Positions 13,513 through 15,104 of a DNA stretch of 15,104 nucleotides are shown here, piece by piece (position 1 is the first letter of the stretch; the number at the start of each line of letters is the position of its first letter). The stretch is from assembly GCA_947631215.1 (NCBI GenBank), contig CANRKN010000045.1, forward strand, positions 1 to 15,104, written 5' to 3'. The notes under the pieces were generated by a model. That model had not been told where the DNA came from and did not search any database. It saw only the letters and a program-made list of their open reading frames with translations. The position numbers and the translations under genes are program-made. The DNA comes from an uncultured Oscillospiraceae bacterium. Lineage in GTDB: Bacteria > Bacillota_A > Clostridia > Oscillospirales > Oscillospiraceae.

Positions 13513-13518
13513 TATAAT
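13513..13518 (+). promoter_or_regulatory. Candidate -10 box for the gene at 13555
   Basis: A perfect TATAAT within the palindromic ATTATAAT (13511-13518), 36 nt before the ATG. No recognisable -35 hexamer sits 16-18 bp upstream and there is no extended TGn, so this would be a weak or activator-dependent promoter. Confidence 0.35.
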
Positions 13519-13554
13519 CGGTTTAAGAAGCCCTGTACATGGGAGGGGATAGGT

Positions 13555-14010
13555 ATGAAAACAGTGCAGGCCACGGATACGGCCGTGTCCATATGGGTAT
13601 CCCGGGAGGCGCCGCCCAGCCGGGAGCAGATGCTCCGTCTGGTGCGCCAGGCCCTGGCGGAGGAGGGCTTGGCCCCCTGGGGCTCCACGGAGGCGGAGTG
13701 CTTCGCCGCCGGGGAGGAGACCCTCATCATCGCCCGGCCCGCGAGGCCCAAGCGGTGCGCCTTTTATTTTTCCGACCTGGAGGCCCTGCTGGGCGGGGCC
13801 CTGCGGTGCCCGCCGACGGAGAGCGCCTTATACGCCGCCGGGGACGGGTACATACTGGCGGTGGAGCCCGAAGGAGTGACGGCGGCCCTGTATGAGTTTG
13901 GCCAGCCCCGGGAGACGGGCCCATTATGGGAGGTCCACGCCCGGGAGCAGGGCATGTGCCTCATCCGGGAGGACGCCGTGGCCGCCCTGGGCCGCTATTT
14001 TTCGCGCTGA
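13555..14010 (+). CDS. Small acidic protein resembling the C-terminal part of MecA adaptors
   Basis: This 151-residue cytoplasmic protein has no signal or membrane segment. Its middle and C-terminal part, LIIARPARPKRCAFYFSDLEALLGGALRCPPTESALYAAGDGYILAVEPEG, has the order of features of the MecA C-terminal domain: a basic strand, an F-x-F/YxSDLE helix, then S-x-LY-x-x-x-GxYxL. MecA adaptors hand substrates to ClpC. The N-terminal half (QATDTAVSIWVSREAPP) could correspond to a shortened MecA substrate domain, and overall length is less than that of typical MecA proteins. GGAGGGG lies about 7 nt upstream of ATG 13555; earlier in-frame starts overlap the -10 box. The relationship is read by eye, so the MecA link is a hypothesis. 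Confidence 0.6.
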   Translation: MKTVQATDTAVSIWVSREAPPSREQMLRLVRQALAEEGLAPWGSTEAECFAAGEETLIIARPARPKRCAFYFSDLEALLGGALRCPPTESALYAAGDGYILAVEPEGVTAALYEFGQPRETGPLWEVHAREQGMCLIREDAVAALGRYFSR

Positions 14011-14070
14011 GCGCCTGCTATACTGTGGAATGTCCCAATTGTGAACTTTTTTCTTTGTGGGCGGTAAGAA

Positions 14071-14099
14071 TTGCTAAACGAGGAAAAATGTAGTATAAT
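14071..14099 (+). promoter_or_regulatory. Promoter of the smpB-cyclophilin pair
   Basis: TTGCTA (14071-14076), a 17-bp spacer and a perfect TATAAT (14094-14099). Transcription would start near 14106, leaving a leader of about 38 nt with AGGAGGTG before the ATG at 14144. Confidence 0.7.
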
Positions 14100-14143
14100 C
14101 CATGTAAAGAGACATACTCAGCGGGATATGAGGAGGTGAGCGG

Positions 14144-14614
14144 ATGGCGCCGGGCGGCAAGGGGACGAAGCTGATCACGGAGAACCGCAAAGCGCGGCAC
14201 GACTATTTCGTCCTGGACCGCTATGAGGCGGGCATCGAGCTCACGGGCACGGAGGTGAAATCCGTCCGCGCCGGCACGGTGAACCTGAAGGACTGCTACG
14301 CCCGGGTGAAGAACGGCGAGCTCTGGGTCCGGGGCATGCACATAAGCCCCTATAAGCAGGGCAGCTAGTTCAACGCCGACCCGGACCGGGACCGGCGGCT
14401 TTTGATGCACAGGCGGGAGATCGTCCGCCTGGGCGCAAAGGTGCAGCAGGAGGGCCTGGCGCTGGTGCCGCTGAGCCTCTACTTCAAGGACAGTCTCGTG
14501 AAGGTGGAGCTGGGCCTATGCAAGGGCAAAAAGCTCTACGACAAGCGCGCCGACGCGGCGGAGAAGTCCGCCCGGCGGGAAATGGATCGGAAATTCAAGG
14601 AGGCAAACGCATGA
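14144..14614 (+). pseudogene. smpB: SsrA-binding protein SmpB, interrupted by an in-frame TAG at codon 75
   Basis: SmpB binds tmRNA (SsrA) and brings it to ribosomes stalled without a stop codon for trans-translation. The frame opens [20 protein letters not shown] and matches SmpB through [14 protein letters not shown]. It then meets TAG at 14366-14368 and resumes at once with [22 protein letters not shown], continuing to the family's basic end KEANA and a TGA at 14614. There is no frameshift or other lesion; without the TAG the product would be 156 residues, the normal length. The truncated 74-residue product would lack half the OB fold and the C-terminal tail needed for decoding-centre function. 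ATG 14144 follows AGGAGGTG. The stop overlaps the cyclophilin ATG. Options are a consensus error, a recent loss, or amber readthrough/recoding; I list it as interrupted, not as proven non-functional. Confidence 0.88.
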
Positions 14615-15104
14615 AGAACCCTATCGTCACCATCCGCATGCACGACGGCGGCGTCATAAAGGCCGAGCTCTACCCGGAGATCGCGCCCAATACGGTCAAT
14701 AACTTCCTCTCCCTTGTGAACAAGGGCTTCTATAACGGGCTCATCTTCCACCGGGTCATCCCCGGCTTCATGATCCAGGGCGGCGACCCGGACGGCAACG
14801 GCACCGGCGGCCCCGGCTACTCCATCCCCGGCGAGTTCACCGCCAACGGCTACATCAACGACCTGCGCCACACCCGGGGCGTGCTGAGCATGGCCCGGGC
14901 CATGGACCCGGACTCCGCCGGCAGCCAGTTTTTCATCATGCACGAGGACGCCCCCCATCTGGACGGCCAGTACGCCGCCTTCGGCCAGGTGCTGGAGGGC
15001 ATGGACGTGGTGGATAAGATCGCCGCCTCCAAGACCGGCTGGGGCGACAAGCCCCTGACCCCCCAGGTCATGCACAAGGTCACCGCCGAGACCTTCGGCC
15101 AGGC
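14611..15104 (+). CDS. Cyclophilin-type peptidyl-prolyl cis-trans isomerase (3' end missing)
   Basis: The gene starts at ATG 14611, overlapping the smpB stop (ATGA), and is open to the right edge: 164 codons are visible. Compared with the usual single-domain length of about 170-175, nearly all of it is present. It accelerates prolyl bond isomerisation during folding. Family landmarks are [15 protein letters not shown] (catalytic arginine R48), [21 protein letters not shown] and [22 protein letters not shown]. There is no signal peptide, so it is cytoplasmic. The motif AAFGQV replaces the tryptophan-containing version of cyclosporin-sensitive eukaryotic enzymes. Translation is probably coupled to smpB, so an early stop there could lower its yield. 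Confidence 0.94.
   Translation, partial: MKNPIVTIRMHDGGVIKAELYPEIAPNTVNNFLSLVNKGFYNGLIFHRVIPGFMIQGGDPDGNGTGGPGYSIPGEFTANGYINDLRHTRGVLSMARAMDPDSAGSQFFIMHEDAPHLDGQYAAFGQVLEGMDVVDKIAASKTGWGDKPLTPQVMHKVTAETFGQ

Noticed and set aside
14402..14614. Separate small protein encoded by the 3' part of smpB
   Set aside because: It is in the same frame as the 5' part, has no ribosome site, and is plainly the second half of SmpB.
1..15104. CRISPR array, prophage, IS element or integrase-based island
   Set aside because: No regularly spaced direct repeats, transposase, integrase or phage structural genes were seen on either strand.

Overview
The window looks like a chromosomal segment of a GC-rich Clostridia member, probably an Oscillospiraceae-type gut anaerobe. 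The evidence is a GC-rich coding bias, AGGAGG-type ribosome sites, sigma-A-like promoters, a Bce-type peptide-resistance module, a YycJ/WalJ-like hydrolase next to RlmH, and a DUF1002 protein. The taxonomy is inferred from gene content and style; no marker gene here proves it. No phage, plasmid, IS or CRISPR signature is visible.

Layout. Positions 1-460 hold the start of a leftward gene (possibly pheS), about 150 nt with two strong stem-loops, a leftward tRNA-Leu(UAG) with a near-consensus promoter, and a promoter for the rightward cytidylate-kinase-like gene at 462-1046. Then come a terminator and a Bce-like module: response regulator, intramembrane-sensing kinase, ABC ATPase and 10-TM permease (1150-5816). 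A separate promoter and a perfect 8-bp inverted repeat lie before the ATPase. A terminator follows, then a serpin lipoprotein (5934-7169). Two 90-bp copies of a dispersed element, inverted relative to each other and matching at 86 of 90 positions, bracket the ATPase-permease-serpin segment.

From 12857 back to 7282 a leftward run reads murA, a YycJ/WalJ-like metallo-hydrolase, rlmH, a DUF2007 protein, a phosphohexomutase and a secreted DUF1002 protein. The genes overlap or nearly touch, and the run ends at a strong hairpin, so it is probably one operon driven from the promoter at 12829-12857. It mixes envelope precursor metabolism with housekeeping functions. A NUDIX (ADP-ribose pyrophosphatase-like) gene lies just upstream in the same orientation.

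At 13555 a rightward gene encodes a small protein resembling the C-terminal part of MecA adaptors. It is followed by an smpB-cyclophilin pair with its own good promoter. The smpB frame is intact from start to stop except for a single in-frame TAG at codon 75. No other gene whose stop lies in the window ends in TAG. This is either a lost or mis-sequenced smpB or a recoded/readthrough amber codon, and it is the most unusual single observation here. Next in interest are the paired 90-bp element, the tRNA-adjacent structured element, and the serpin with a predicted small-residue P1 site beside an antimicrobial-peptide resistance system. I see no clear evidence of an entirely new multi-gene system.
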